DNA of 6,405 nt from an uncultured Steroidobacteraceae bacterium (GCA_955652625.1 CATPBM010000190.1:1-6405), one strand, 5' to 3'; counted from the stretch's first letter, positions 1 through 6,374 are shown. Numbers and translations are program-made. Notes: generated by a model not told the origin, from the sequence alone.

Positions 1-1248
1 AGCGAGTGGACCCCGGCGGGGGCGCTGCGGGCGCCGGTCTTCCTGCGCCTGCGCGATGACGTCGCGCCCGGCAGCGTGCGCAGAAGCGGCGCTGCGAGCG
101 GGGAGCGGGCGACGCAGCCGGCCGGGGCGCGCGCCAGGCCCGCGCGCGCGGCTACCACCCCAACGCAGCCGCAGACGCACGAGGTCGGGGCGGTGCTGCA
201 GCAGCTCGAGAATCCGGCGCAGCGCATGGACCTGAAGATCGGCGGCACGCGCATCAGTCTCACCAACCTCGATCGCATCTACTGGCCGCCTGAAGGCCGC
301 GGGCGGCCGGCCACGACCAAGCGTGACTTGCTGCGCTACCTGGCGCGGGTCGGGCGCTTCATGCTGCCGCACCTTGCAGACCGACCGCTGACCATGATCC
401 GCATGCCGGAAGGGATCAACGGCGAACGCTTCTTCCAGAAACACTGGTCACAGGCGCTGCCGGAGTTCGTCGAATCGGTCACCGTGTTCTCAGGGCACAA
501 GGACGAGAAGCACCGCTACCTGCTCGCCAACAACCTGCCGACACTGCTGTGGCTGGGGCAGGTCGGCACGCTGGAGTTTCACGTGTGGCATTCGCGTGCC
601 CAGCTGGCGCCCGAGGCTGCCGGGGCCAGCACCGACTACTCAAGCTCTCTGGCGGCGCTCGAGTCTTCGATTCTCAACTACCCCGACTACCTGGTGTTCG
701 ACATCGATCCCTACATCTACTCGGGCAAGGAAGCGAAGGGCGCCGAGCCTGAACTCAACAAGCACGGATTCGCCGTCGGCAAGCGCGTCGCCTTCTGGCT
801 GCGTGCGCTGCTTCGAGAGATGTCACTCGAGGCTGTCGTGAAGACTTCAGGAAAGACGGGACTGCATGTGTTTGTGCCCATCGAGCGCACCGTGACCTTC
901 GATCAGGCGCGGCACATCTGCGAGACCGTGGGGCGTCACGTGATGCGCGCGCATCCGAAGGACATCACCATGGAGTGGGCGGTGGAGAAGCGAACCGGCA
1001 AGATCTTCATCGATTACAACATGAACGTGCGTGGCAAGACCCTCAATGTGGCGTATTCGCCACGCGGGGTGCCGGGAGCCCCCGTATCCATGCCCCTGAC
1101 CTGGGAGGAGCTCGAAGCGGCCGAGCCGATGGAGTTTACAACCCGAAACGTGCCTGACCGGTTGGAAAAGAACGGCGACAGGTGGCATGATGTACTTGTG
1201 ACAAAACAGAGCCTTACGAAGGCTTTCGGTATTGATGGTGAGAAGTAG
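1..1248 (+). CDS. ligD: LigD, multifunctional NHEJ DNA ligase/polymerase, 3' part (5' end outside window)
   Basis: LigD seals and fills DNA double-strand breaks with Ku. The frame is open from base 1, so this is the last 415 residues of a longer protein; numbering here starts at base 1. Residues 1-23 (SEWTPAGALRAPVF, then RLRDDVAP) match the end of the OB fold of an ATP-dependent ligase domain. Residues about 24-72 are an Ala/Arg/Pro-rich linker. Residues about 75-400 are the archaeo-eukaryotic-primase-type polymerase domain: FFQKHW, LLWLGQVGTLEFH, the catalytic DID (D234, D236), SGKTGLHVF with H289, and IFIDYN with D338. The domain order is therefore LIG-POL, as in Pseudomonas-type LigD. Whether an N-terminal phosphoesterase domain exists cannot be seen. 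A GTG at 76 could be read as a start, but it lies in the linker and upstream codons are clearly coding. ku begins 32 nt downstream. The last 20 codons are unusually AT-rich. Confidence 0.95.
   Translation, partial: SEWTPAGALRAPVFLRLRDDVAPGSVRRSGAASGERATQPAGARARPARAATTPTQPQTHEVGAVLQQLENPAQRMDLKIGGTRISLTNLDRIYWPPEGRGRPATTKRDLLRYLARVGRFMLPHLADRPLTMIRMPEGINGERFFQKHWSQALPEFVESVTVFSGHKDEKHRYLLANNLPTLLWLGQVGTLEFHVWHSRAQLAPEAAGASTDYSSSLAALESSILNYPDYLVFDIDPYIYSGKEAKGAEPELNKHGFAVGKRVAFWLRALLREMSLEAVVKTSGKTGLHVFVPIERTVTFDQARHICETVGRHVMRAHPKDITMEWAVEKRTGKIFIDYNMNVRGKTLNVAYSPRGVPGAPVSMPLTWEELEAAEPMEFTTRNVPDRLEKNGDRWHDVLVTKQSLTKAFGIDGEK
1208..1226 (+). other. Short inverted repeat in the 3' end of ligD
   Basis: AGCCTT (1210-1215) and AAGGCT (1219-1224) are perfect inverted arms around an ACG loop. 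A G-T wobble and an A-T pair extend the stem to 8 pairs. It is preceded by ACAAAAC and followed by TTTCGG. It lies 25-40 nt before the ligD stop codon. It could be a weak attenuator or mRNA-processing hairpin between ligD and ku, or chance. The T-run is too short for a confident terminator on the + strand; on the - strand it is followed by CTGTTTTG. Confidence 0.3.
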
Positions 1249-1269
1249 CTTCAGCTCACGCTAGTCTTC

Positions 1270-1275
1270 AGGGTG
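1270..1275 (+). promoter_or_regulatory. Probable ribosome binding site of ku
   Basis: AGGGTG lies 5 nt before the ATG at 1281. It is a moderate Shine-Dalgarno match and supports that ATG as the ku start. The Ku family's N-terminal pattern (SIGSLTVSFGLVAIPVKLY) also begins within a few residues of it. Confidence 0.5.
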
Positions 1276-1280
1276 TACAC

Positions 1281-2159
1281 ATGGCTGCACGTTCCATAGG
1301 TTCTCTGACGGTGTCCTTCGGGCTGGTCGCCATACCGGTGAAGCTCTACACCGCGACTCAGTCGGCGAACACCATCTCCTTCAACCTGCTGCACAAGACC
1401 GACGGCTCGCGCCTGAAGCAGCAATACATATGCCAGAAGGAAGGCGTGGTCGTGGAACGCGAGGAGATGGTGAAGGGCTACGAGTTCGCCAAGGATCAGT
1501 ACGTGCAGTTCTCGCCCGAGGAGATCAAGGCACTGGAAGAAGTCGGCACGCACTCGGTGGAGATCTCCGAGTTCGTGCCCATCGAGTCGATCGATCCGGT
1601 TTACTACGACAAGACCTACTACCTCGCTCCCGACAAGGGCGCCGCCAAGCCCTACGCACTGCTCACCGAAGCGCTCAAGCAGGCGGGGCGTTGTGGCGTC
1701 GGCCGCTGGGCCGCACGCGGCAAGGGCTACATCGTGATCCTGCGTCCGATCGGCGACGTGCTCGCCATGCAGCAGCTGCACTACGCGACCGATGTACGTC
1801 GCGCGAGCGAAGTCGAGATCCCGAAGCCGGACGTGAAGCCTGCGGAACTGAAGCTCGCGCAGCAGCTCATCGATCAGCAGACAGCCGAGAAATTCGATCC
1901 CGACGCTTACAAGGACGAGGTGCGCGCGCGCGTCGAGGCGGCGATTCAGAAGAAGGTCGAGGGCAAGGAAATCTCGGTGGCGGAAACCGCCCCCGAGGGC
2001 GAGGGCAAGGTCATCGATCTCATGGAGGCGCTGCGCGCGAGCCTGCAAAAGAGCGAAAAGGCCCGAGCGCAGGTTAACCGCCTGGGTCCCCGCAAAGAGC
2101 CCAAGCGCGTGGAGGAACCGTCCAAGGTGACCCGCAAGGCCGGCAAGCGTAACGCTTAA
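1281..2159 (+). CDS. ku: Ku, bacterial NHEJ DNA-end-binding protein
   Basis: Bacterial Ku forms a homodimeric ring that threads onto double-strand break ends and recruits LigD. The protein is 292 aa, normal for the family. The Ku core spans residues about 3-260: N-terminal strand pattern SIGSLTVSFGLVAIPVKLY (5-23), FNLLHKTDGSRLKQQYIC (34-51), the YYDKTYYLAPD segment (108-118), and WAARGKGYIVILRP followed by LHYATDVR (143-173). Residues about 186-260 are helical and charged. The tail (about 268-292) is rich in Lys, Arg and Pro with no acidic cluster beyond EE; in studied bacterial Ku proteins such basic tails contribute to DNA binding. The gene sits 32 nt after ligD, in the same direction, and 24 nt before the MerR/TPR gene, consistent with one transcript. 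No separate promoter is evident in the 32-nt gap. Confidence 0.97.
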   Translation: MAARSIGSLTVSFGLVAIPVKLYTATQSANTISFNLLHKTDGSRLKQQYICQKEGVVVEREEMVKGYEFAKDQYVQFSPEEIKALEEVGTHSVEISEFVPIESIDPVYYDKTYYLAPDKGAAKPYALLTEALKQAGRCGVGRWAARGKGYIVILRPIGDVLAMQQLHYATDVRRASEVEIPKPDVKPAELKLAQQLIDQQTAEKFDPDAYKDEVRARVEAAIQKKVEGKEISVAETAPEGEGKVIDLMEALRASLQKSEKARAQVNRLGPRKEPKRVEEPSKVTRKAGKRNA

Positions 2160-2172
2160 GCGCGGTACGCCC

Positions 2173-2178
2173 GAGGGA
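2173..2178 (+). promoter_or_regulatory. Ribosome binding site of the MerR/TPR gene
   Basis: GAGGGA precedes the ATG at 2184 with a 5-nt gap (7 nt from the GAGG core). This is good Shine-Dalgarno spacing and supports the chosen start, only 24 nt after the ku stop codon. Confidence 0.6.
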
Positions 2179-2183
2179 TCAGG

Positions 2184-3026
2184 ATGCCTTCCTACAGTGT
2201 GCGGGACGTGGAGCGCGTCCTGCGGCTCTCGCCTGACATCACGCGCAATCTCATCAAGGCTGGGTTCGTCAAACCCGAACGCGGCGCACGGCGCGAGTAT
2301 CGCTTCTCCTTCCAGGACCTGATCGTGCTGCGCACGGCGCGCGCGCTCATCGATGCGAAGATTCCGCATAAGCGCATCCGCCGCTCCCTCGAGAATCTGC
2401 GCCGCGAACTGCCCGAGTCCATGCCGTTGTCGGGGCTGTCCATCAGCGCGGTGGGCGATCACGTGGTGGTGCGCGAGGGCGAGGCCCATCGGCAGGTGGA
2501 AAGCGGCCAGTACCTTCTGGGTCTGGACGTGCGGGTTGAGAACGGCGAGTTGCGTGTGGTGGACCGCAAGGACGAGGCCAGTGCGCCAGCGGCGGCGACG
2601 CAACCATCCGCGGTGCGCGACTGGTTCACCGAAGGGCTCAACCTCGAGAGCAGTGATCCGGAGGCGGCGCTGTCGGCGTACCGGCGCGCAGTCGGCGATG
2701 ACTCGCACCACAGCGCCGCCTGGACCAACTGGGGAAGACTGCTGCACGAGCAGGGTCGAACCACGGAGGCCGTGGAGGTGTATCGGCGGGGGTTAGCGCA
2801 GGTCGGGCCGGACCCGCTCCTGCTCTTCAACCAGGGCGTGCTGCTGGAGGATCTCGGCGACCCGACCGCGGCGCTCGAAGCGTACCAGACGGCGTTGCAA
2901 GAGGATCCGGAGCTCGCGGACTGCCATTACAACCTCGCGCGGCTGTACGAATCCCTCGGCAAGCCACAGCACGCCATCCGTCACCTCGGACAATATCGGC
3001 GCCTGGTCGCCAGCGACGGCCACTGA
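2184..3026 (+). CDS. MerR-type helix-turn-helix protein fused to a TPR domain
   Basis: The protein is 280 aa with two clear parts. Residues 3-75 form a MerR-like winged helix-turn-helix: YSVRDVERVLRLSPDITRNLIKAGFVKPERGARREYRFSFQDLIVLRTARAL, then a helix with IPHKRIRRSLENLR. Residues about 84-130 are a strand-rich linker (LSISAVGDHVVVREGE, LLGLDVRVENGELRVV), followed by an Ala-rich stretch. Residues about 145-277 are about four TPR units, including AAWTNWGRLLHEQGRTTEAV (178-197), FNQGVLLEDLGDPTAALEAY (215-234) and YNLARLYESLGKPQHAI (249-265). There is no Cys-containing metal-sensor region or obvious ligand domain. I infer a DNA-binding protein whose TPRs bind a partner or oligomerise. Its place between ku and the DUF72 gene suggests a regulator of, or partner in, end joining, but no such role is established. 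The fold assignment is firmer than the function. Confidence 0.85.
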   Translation: MPSYSVRDVERVLRLSPDITRNLIKAGFVKPERGARREYRFSFQDLIVLRTARALIDAKIPHKRIRRSLENLRRELPESMPLSGLSISAVGDHVVVREGEAHRQVESGQYLLGLDVRVENGELRVVDRKDEASAPAAATQPSAVRDWFTEGLNLESSDPEAALSAYRRAVGDDSHHSAAWTNWGRLLHEQGRTTEAVEVYRRGLAQVGPDPLLLFNQGVLLEDLGDPTAALEAYQTALQEDPELADCHYNLARLYESLGKPQHAIRHLGQYRRLVASDGH

Positions 3027-3045
3027 GCGGAAGCGGGCTGCGCTC

Positions 3046-3759
3046 ATGAAGACCTGGGTCGGAACCTCCGGATATAACTACCCGGAATGGAAGGGCAGTT
3101 TCTATCCCGAGAAAATGCCGGCAGCGAAAATGCTCCCCTACTACGCCGAACGCTTCACAACCGTGGAGATCAACTACACCTTCTATCGCACGCCGAACGA
3201 GAAGATCCTCGCTGGATGGAATCGCGAGACCCCGCAAGGCTTCAGGCTCACGCTCAAGGCGCCCAAGCGCATCACGCACATCGCGAGGCTCAGGGACTGC
3301 ACCGATCTCCTGCAGTACTTCCTCAAGACCGCGGCAACGCTGGGACCCAAGCTCGGCGCGATCCTTTTTCAGCTGCCGCCCTACTTCCGCAAGGATCTCG
3401 CGGTGCTCGATGAGTTTCTGACTGTGCTCTCGCCAGGCTGCTGCGCGGCGTTCGAGTTCCGGCACGCCTCGTGGATGGACGCGGAAGTGTTCGCGCGGCT
3501 GAAAGCCCGGAATCTCGCGCTATGCATCGCCGACAGCGAGAAGTTCTCCACGCCGGTCGAGATCACGGCCAGTTACGCCTACTTCCGGCTGCGCGATGAG
3601 GGCTATACGCCCGAGGATTTGCAGCGCTGGGCCGGCGTCATCCGCGCGAGTGCCGCGGCGTGCAGCGATGTATTCGTGTACTTCAAGCACGAGGAAGCTG
3701 GCAAGGGACCGCAATTCGCCCGCATCCTCATCGAGGCACTGCAAGCGGCGCCCACCTAG
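3046..3759 (+). CDS. DUF72 (YecE-like) family protein
   Basis: The 237-aa product carries the DUF72 signature blocks in order: VGTSGYNYPEWKGSFYP (5-21), VEINYTFYRTP (40-50), LKAPKRITH (70-78), FQLPP (108-112), FEFRHASW (136-143), AYFRLR (178-183) and VYFKHEEAGKGPQFA (211-225). The family adopts a TIM-barrel fold; its biochemical activity is not firmly known. The C-terminal block has KHEEAGKG where many members have NNDxxG, a recognised-looking subfamily variant rather than a lesion. The length is typical to slightly short. The gene begins 19 nt after the MerR/TPR stop; a weak Shine-Dalgarno-like CGGAAG lies at 3028-3033, about 12 nt upstream. It is probably the last gene of the ligD-ku cluster, since a 133-nt gap follows. 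A nucleic-acid-related job is only an inference from context. Confidence 0.93.
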   Translation: MKTWVGTSGYNYPEWKGSFYPEKMPAAKMLPYYAERFTTVEINYTFYRTPNEKILAGWNRETPQGFRLTLKAPKRITHIARLRDCTDLLQYFLKTAATLGPKLGAILFQLPPYFRKDLAVLDEFLTVLSPGCCAAFEFRHASWMDAEVFARLKARNLALCIADSEKFSTPVEITASYAYFRLRDEGYTPEDLQRWAGVIRASAAACSDVFVYFKHEEAGKGPQFARILIEALQAAPT

Positions 3760-3874
3760 CTGCCGGCGGCAAGGCTTTCGCGCCATTGCGGGGCGGGAGC
3801 GGGCGACGTCAGCGCAAAGTCGGGTGGTACCGAAAATGAACGCGCAAGTGGTTCTTGGAGAACCCCTGCCCGCC

Positions 3875-3887
3875 GCGCATATTGCGC
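3875..3887. repeat. Small inverted repeat before the ATG at 3893
   Basis: GCGCA (3875-3879), TAT, TGCGC (3883-3887) forms a perfect 5-bp-arm inverted repeat ending 5 nt before the preferred start of the next gene, where a Shine-Dalgarno sequence would be expected. It could be an operator or a translation-blocking hairpin. A repeat this short can easily arise by chance in GC-rich DNA. Confidence 0.25.
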
Positions 3888-3892
3888 CGACC

Positions 3893-4506
3893 ATGAAAGC
3901 ACTCAGCAATCTCGGGAACTGCGTCCTGGTATGCGGGCTCGCTTGGGGCTTGTTGACGGGTGCGGGCGCTGCGACCGATGCCGGGCAGGGGCCAGCGGCG
4001 CCGCTGCCTGCGCCGCGGGACGGGCAACACGATTTCGACTTTGAGTTCGGCACCTGGAAGACTCACATCTCACGCCTCGTGCATCCCCTGACCGGGTCCA
4101 CCGCCTGGGTCGAATACGAGGCACCTCGGTGGTGCGCAAGCTCTGGGATGGCCGTGCCAACCTGCTTCAGCTGGAGGTTGGCGGGTCGTCGGGCCACATC
4201 GAAGCGCTATCGCGGCGTTTGTACAACCCCGATTCTCGCCAGTGGAGCCTCAATTTCTCCAACAGCGCCGCAGGTACCCTTGGCCAGCCCATCATCGGTG
4301 AGTTCAAAAACGGCCGCGGCGAGTTCTTCGACCAGGAAACAGTGGGCGACCGCGCGGTGCTCGTACGGTTTGTCATCTCGGACATCACGCCCGAATCCTG
4401 TCACTTCGAACAGGCCTTTTCCGCAGACGGCGGCAAGACCTGGGAAGTCAACTGGGTCGCGACCGACACGCGAATGAGACCACCCCCCTCTGATGCACCG
4501 CGGTAA
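3893..4506 (+). pseudogene. Exported protein of uncharacterised family, broken by a -1 frameshift
   Basis: Two open frames join into one protein of about 204 aa. From ATG 3893, residues 1-27 look like a signal peptide (MKALSNLGNCVLVCGLAWG, then LLTGAGA/A). The next part, QHDFDFEFGTWKTHISRLVH (45-64), runs to VEYE at 4120. The frame is then lost, and the family-like continuation appears one base out of phase: TSVVRKLWDGRANLLQLEVG from 4126, then RLYNPDSRQWSLNF, GEFKNGRGEFFDQE and FSADGGKTWEVNW, ending at TAA 4504-4506. The sequence reads GAG-GC-ACC where GAG-GGC-ACC (Glu-Gly-Thr) would restore one frame, so one G is missing. Apart from this, no stop interrupts either half. It is either a recent inactivation or a base-calling error. 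The WSLNF, GEFKNGRGEF and GGKTWEVNW pattern recalls DUF1579-like or lipocalin-like proteins; the function is unknown. An in-frame ATG at 3836 is possible but would place 19 residues before the signal peptide. Confidence 0.8.
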
Positions 4507-4595
4507 GTCCAGCCCGCAGCTGACGTAGAACCGCCGGCAGATACGCCGCCACTTACTCTGTGTGTCTGCGGGTACGCCCGAATGGCAACTTCAAC

Positions 4596-4601
4596 AGGGG
4601 A
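4596..4601 (+). promoter_or_regulatory. Ribosome binding site deciding the ATG 4607 start
   Basis: AGGGGA lies 5 nt before ATG 4607. It favours this start over an in-frame GTG at 4562 and over ATG 4622. Starting at 4607 also puts a normal signal peptide at the N terminus. Confidence 0.7.
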
Positions 4602-4606
4602 ATCAC

Positions 4607-5794
4607 ATGAAATCGTTCAGCATGGAAGCACGCAAGCTCGCGTGCGCGTGGTTGGCTCTGTCGGCCCTGGTCCTGGCGAGTCCGGGGCTCGCGAGCGACG
4701 ACGATTTGGTCCTGCCGCACCTGAAGAAAATCAGCACCATCGCTTCCGCCGTTCCCGCGAACGGCGACGTCAATCCTTACGGCATGGCCCAGGTCAAGCG
4801 CACCATCGGCAACCTGCGCGCCGGGCATATCCTGGTCAGCAATTTCAACAACTCGGCGAACCTGCAAGGCACCGGCACGACCATCGTGGACGTGGCGCCA
4901 AACGGCAGCGTGAGCCTGTTCGCGGCCTTGAACGCGGCCACGCTCCCGGGCAGCTGTCCGGGTGGTGTGGGCCTGACGACCGCGCTGGTGGTTCTCGAGC
5001 AGGGGTGGGTGATCGTCGGTAGCCTGCCCACCTCGGACGGTAAAGCCGCGACCGCGCAGCGTGGCTGCCTGATCGTGCTCGACAGCATGGGCACCGCGGT
5101 TGAGACGTTTTTCGGCACGCTGATCAACGGCCCCTGGGACATGACCGCCTTCGACGGCGAGCAGGAGGCCAAGCTCTTCGTCACCAACGTGCTCAACCGC
5201 ACGGTGGCGGCCGGCGGCCAGGTTGTCCACCGAGCGACGGTGACGCGGCTTGACCTCAAGGTGTCCGGCACCGCCATGCCCGAGCTCGAATCCATCACAG
5301 TGATCGGCTCGGGCTTCCCCGAGCGCACCGATCCGGCGGCGCTCGTCGTCGGTCCCACCGGTGTCGCGCTGCGGGCGCTGTGCGCCAGTGACCGCGACGA
5401 TTGCGGCGAGCATGGCGACGAGCGCGAGGGCGGGGACCACAACGGCGGCGCGTTGCTCTACGTGGCTGACACTCTCAACAACCGCATTGCCGTCATCGAC
5501 CATCCTCTGGGCCGCACGACTTCGGCCGGCATCGGGCGTACGCTCTCCGCCGGCGGCAGCCTCAACGAGCCCCTGGGACTCGCCGTCACACCAGACGGTG
5601 AGCTGCTCACCGTCAACGGCGGCGATGGCTTTATCACGGAGATCACGCCACGCGGGGCGCAGCGCGCCAAGGTGTTGCTCGACAAAACCGGTTCGCCGCC
5701 AGGAGCTGGCACGCTATTCGGCCTGGTGTTCGACCCCGCGCACGGCGTGTATTTCGTGAATGACGGCACCAACACGGTCAACTTGTTGCACTAG
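4607..5794 (+). CDS. Secreted NHL/beta-propeller-like protein
   Basis: The protein is 395 aa from ATG 4607. Residues 1-29 are a signal peptide: a basic start (ARK), a hydrophobic core (LACAWLALSALVLA), and cleavage near GLA/SDDD, so the mature protein is probably periplasmic or secreted. The body has repeated strand-turn-strand units of the NHL/six-bladed propeller type: NPYGMAQV, AGHILVSNFNNSANLQGTGT, LLYVADTLNNRIAVIDHP (283-300), EPLGLAVTPDGELLTVNGGD (321-340) and LFGLVFDPAHGVYFVNDGTN near the C terminus. Residues 259-281 form a Cys-flanked loop rich in Asp, Glu, His and Gly, not seen in ordinary blades. No catalytic motif is recognised; such propellers serve as binding scaffolds or as lactonase-like enzymes, and I cannot choose between these. 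It has its own 100-nt leader after the broken gene and a strong terminator behind it, so it is probably transcribed alone or with the upstream gene. Confidence 0.85.
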   Translation: MKSFSMEARKLACAWLALSALVLASPGLASDDDLVLPHLKKISTIASAVPANGDVNPYGMAQVKRTIGNLRAGHILVSNFNNSANLQGTGTTIVDVAPNGSVSLFAALNAATLPGSCPGGVGLTTALVVLEQGWVIVGSLPTSDGKAATAQRGCLIVLDSMGTAVETFFGTLINGPWDMTAFDGEQEAKLFVTNVLNRTVAAGGQVVHRATVTRLDLKVSGTAMPELESITVIGSGFPERTDPAALVVGPTGVALRALCASDRDDCGEHGDEREGGDHNGGALLYVADTLNNRIAVIDHPLGRTTSAGIGRTLSAGGSLNEPLGLAVTPDGELLTVNGGDGFITEITPRGAQRAKVLLDKTGSPPGAGTLFGLVFDPAHGVYFVNDGTNTVNLLH

Positions 5795-5811
5795 ACGCAT
5801 CCTCGCGCATC

Positions 5812-5849
5812 GCACGGGGGCTGGTGCTCACCAGCCCCGTGCCATCTTT
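5812..5849 (+). terminator. Intrinsic terminator after the propeller gene
   Basis: GCACGGGG (5812-5819) and CTGGTG (5821-5826) pair with CACCAGCCCCGTGC (5829-5842), leaving one bulged G and a very short loop (CT, or GCTC if the closing pair opens). The 14-pair GC-rich stem is followed by CATCTTTGG, a short T tract. It lies 18 nt after the stop codon at 5794. The stem is strong; the T tract is weak, so termination may be incomplete. Confidence 0.75.
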
Positions 5850-5892
5850 GGCCCTGCGGCAGGCAGAACGCAAAAGCCTCATTCCGACGGGC

Positions 5893-5901
5893 TGCTACAA
5901 T
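5893..5901 (+). promoter_or_regulatory. Candidate extended -10 promoter of the MaoC-like gene
   Basis: TGC-TACAAT (5893-5901) matches an extended -10 element: TGn plus five of six bases of TATAAT. It lies 26 nt before ATG 5928 and just after a terminator, a sensible promoter position. No good -35 box is present at normal spacing (AAAGCC-like sequence there). Transcription would begin near 5908, giving a leader of about 20 nt. Confidence 0.45.
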
Positions 5902-5927
5902 GGCGAAGATGTCTCCGGTAGCCGTGC

Positions 5928-6374
5928 ATGACAAGGCCAGCTGACAAGCGGGTTGCGGGAGTCCGTCCGCACGAGCGCTTCTCACACGAGATCACACTCA
6001 CGCCGCCGGCTGTCCGCGAATATGCGCTCGCTGCTGGCGACACCAATCCGGTGCATCATGACCCCGAGTTCGCCGCGGCAAGTCGGTATGGCCGGCTCAT
6101 CGCGAGCGGCACGCACACCACCGCACTGCTGCTCGGCCTGACCGCGTCCTATTTCTCGACGAAGGGATCGATGGTCGGTCTTGAGTTCTGGGTGCGCTTT
6201 CGGCGGCCCGTATTTGCCGACGAGACGATCCGGCTCGATTGGCTGGTTGTCAAAGTCACCCCACACGACAAACTTGGTGGTGACGTCGTGGAGCTTCGAG
6301 GACGCATCAGAGGCCAGGATGGCAGGACCGCGCTGGGCGCCAAGGGACGAGTGTTGGTGACCGAGCGCCTTTAG
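5928..6374 (+). CDS. MaoC-like hotdog-fold hydratase
   Basis: The protein is 148 aa, the usual size for a single-hotdog MaoC/(R)-specific enoyl-CoA hydratase. The hydratase motif is clear: YALAAGDTNPVHHDPEFAA (32-50) with the catalytic pair D38 and H43 at the family spacing, then RYGRLIASGTHTTALLLG (53-70). ASGTHT stands where many members have AHGM. The remainder (VGLEFWVRFRRPVFADETIR, VVELRGRIRGQDGRTALGAKGRVLV) fits the hotdog sheet. Members hydrate enoyl-CoA thioesters in fatty-acid or polyhydroxyalkanoate-linked metabolism; the substrate here is unknown. Nothing nearby points to a pathway. A TAG stop lies just upstream in frame at 5919, so ATG 5928 is the first possible ATG. The Shine-Dalgarno sequence is weak. 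The gene appears to be its own transcription unit behind the terminator at 5812-5849. Confidence 0.9.
   Translation: MTRPADKRVAGVRPHERFSHEITLTPPAVREYALAAGDTNPVHHDPEFAAASRYGRLIASGTHTTALLLGLTASYFSTKGSMVGLEFWVRFRRPVFADETIRLDWLVVKVTPHDKLGGDVVELRGRIRGQDGRTALGAKGRVLVTERL

Noticed and set aside
76..78. GTG as the start of a stand-alone polymerase-domain protein
   Set aside because: Codons 1-25 before it encode the recognisable end of a ligase OB fold in the same frame, so the gene starts outside the window. The GTG also lacks a convincing ribosome binding site.
101..114. 14-nt repeat GGGAGCGGGCGACG, also present at 3795-3808
   Set aside because: It is low-complexity G/C sequence, once in the LigD linker and once between genes, with no flanking similarity. 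It is most likely chance.
1251..2747. Long open frame on the - strand (498 codons) across ku and the MerR/TPR gene
   Set aside because: It is antisense to two genes with unmistakable family motifs. Its translation is rich in His, Arg and Leu with no recognisable domain. Long antisense frames are expected where third positions are mostly G/C.
4111..4130. Programmed ribosomal frameshifting instead of a mutation
   Set aside because: There is no slippery heptamer or A/T-rich slip run, and no in-frame stop close behind the site that would make regulation sensible. Restoring one G is simpler.
3596..4477. A single 293-aa protein in one uninterrupted frame
   Set aside because: The first part overlaps the DUF72 gene in another frame and the last part (after 4120) is nonsense relative to the family pattern. 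Only about 3893-4120 of this frame is real coding sequence.
4513..4572. CCCGCAG (4513-4519) and CTGCGGG (4566-4572), a 7-bp inverted repeat with a 46-nt loop upstream of the propeller gene
   Set aside because: The loop is long, the arms do not extend, and no T tract follows. Nothing else in this 100-nt gap supports a riboswitch or terminator.
4553..5503. Open frame on the - strand (316 codons) opposite the propeller gene
   Set aside because: The + strand frame has a Shine-Dalgarno, a signal peptide and propeller motifs. The antisense translation shows no family pattern and is explained by GC-rich codon bias.
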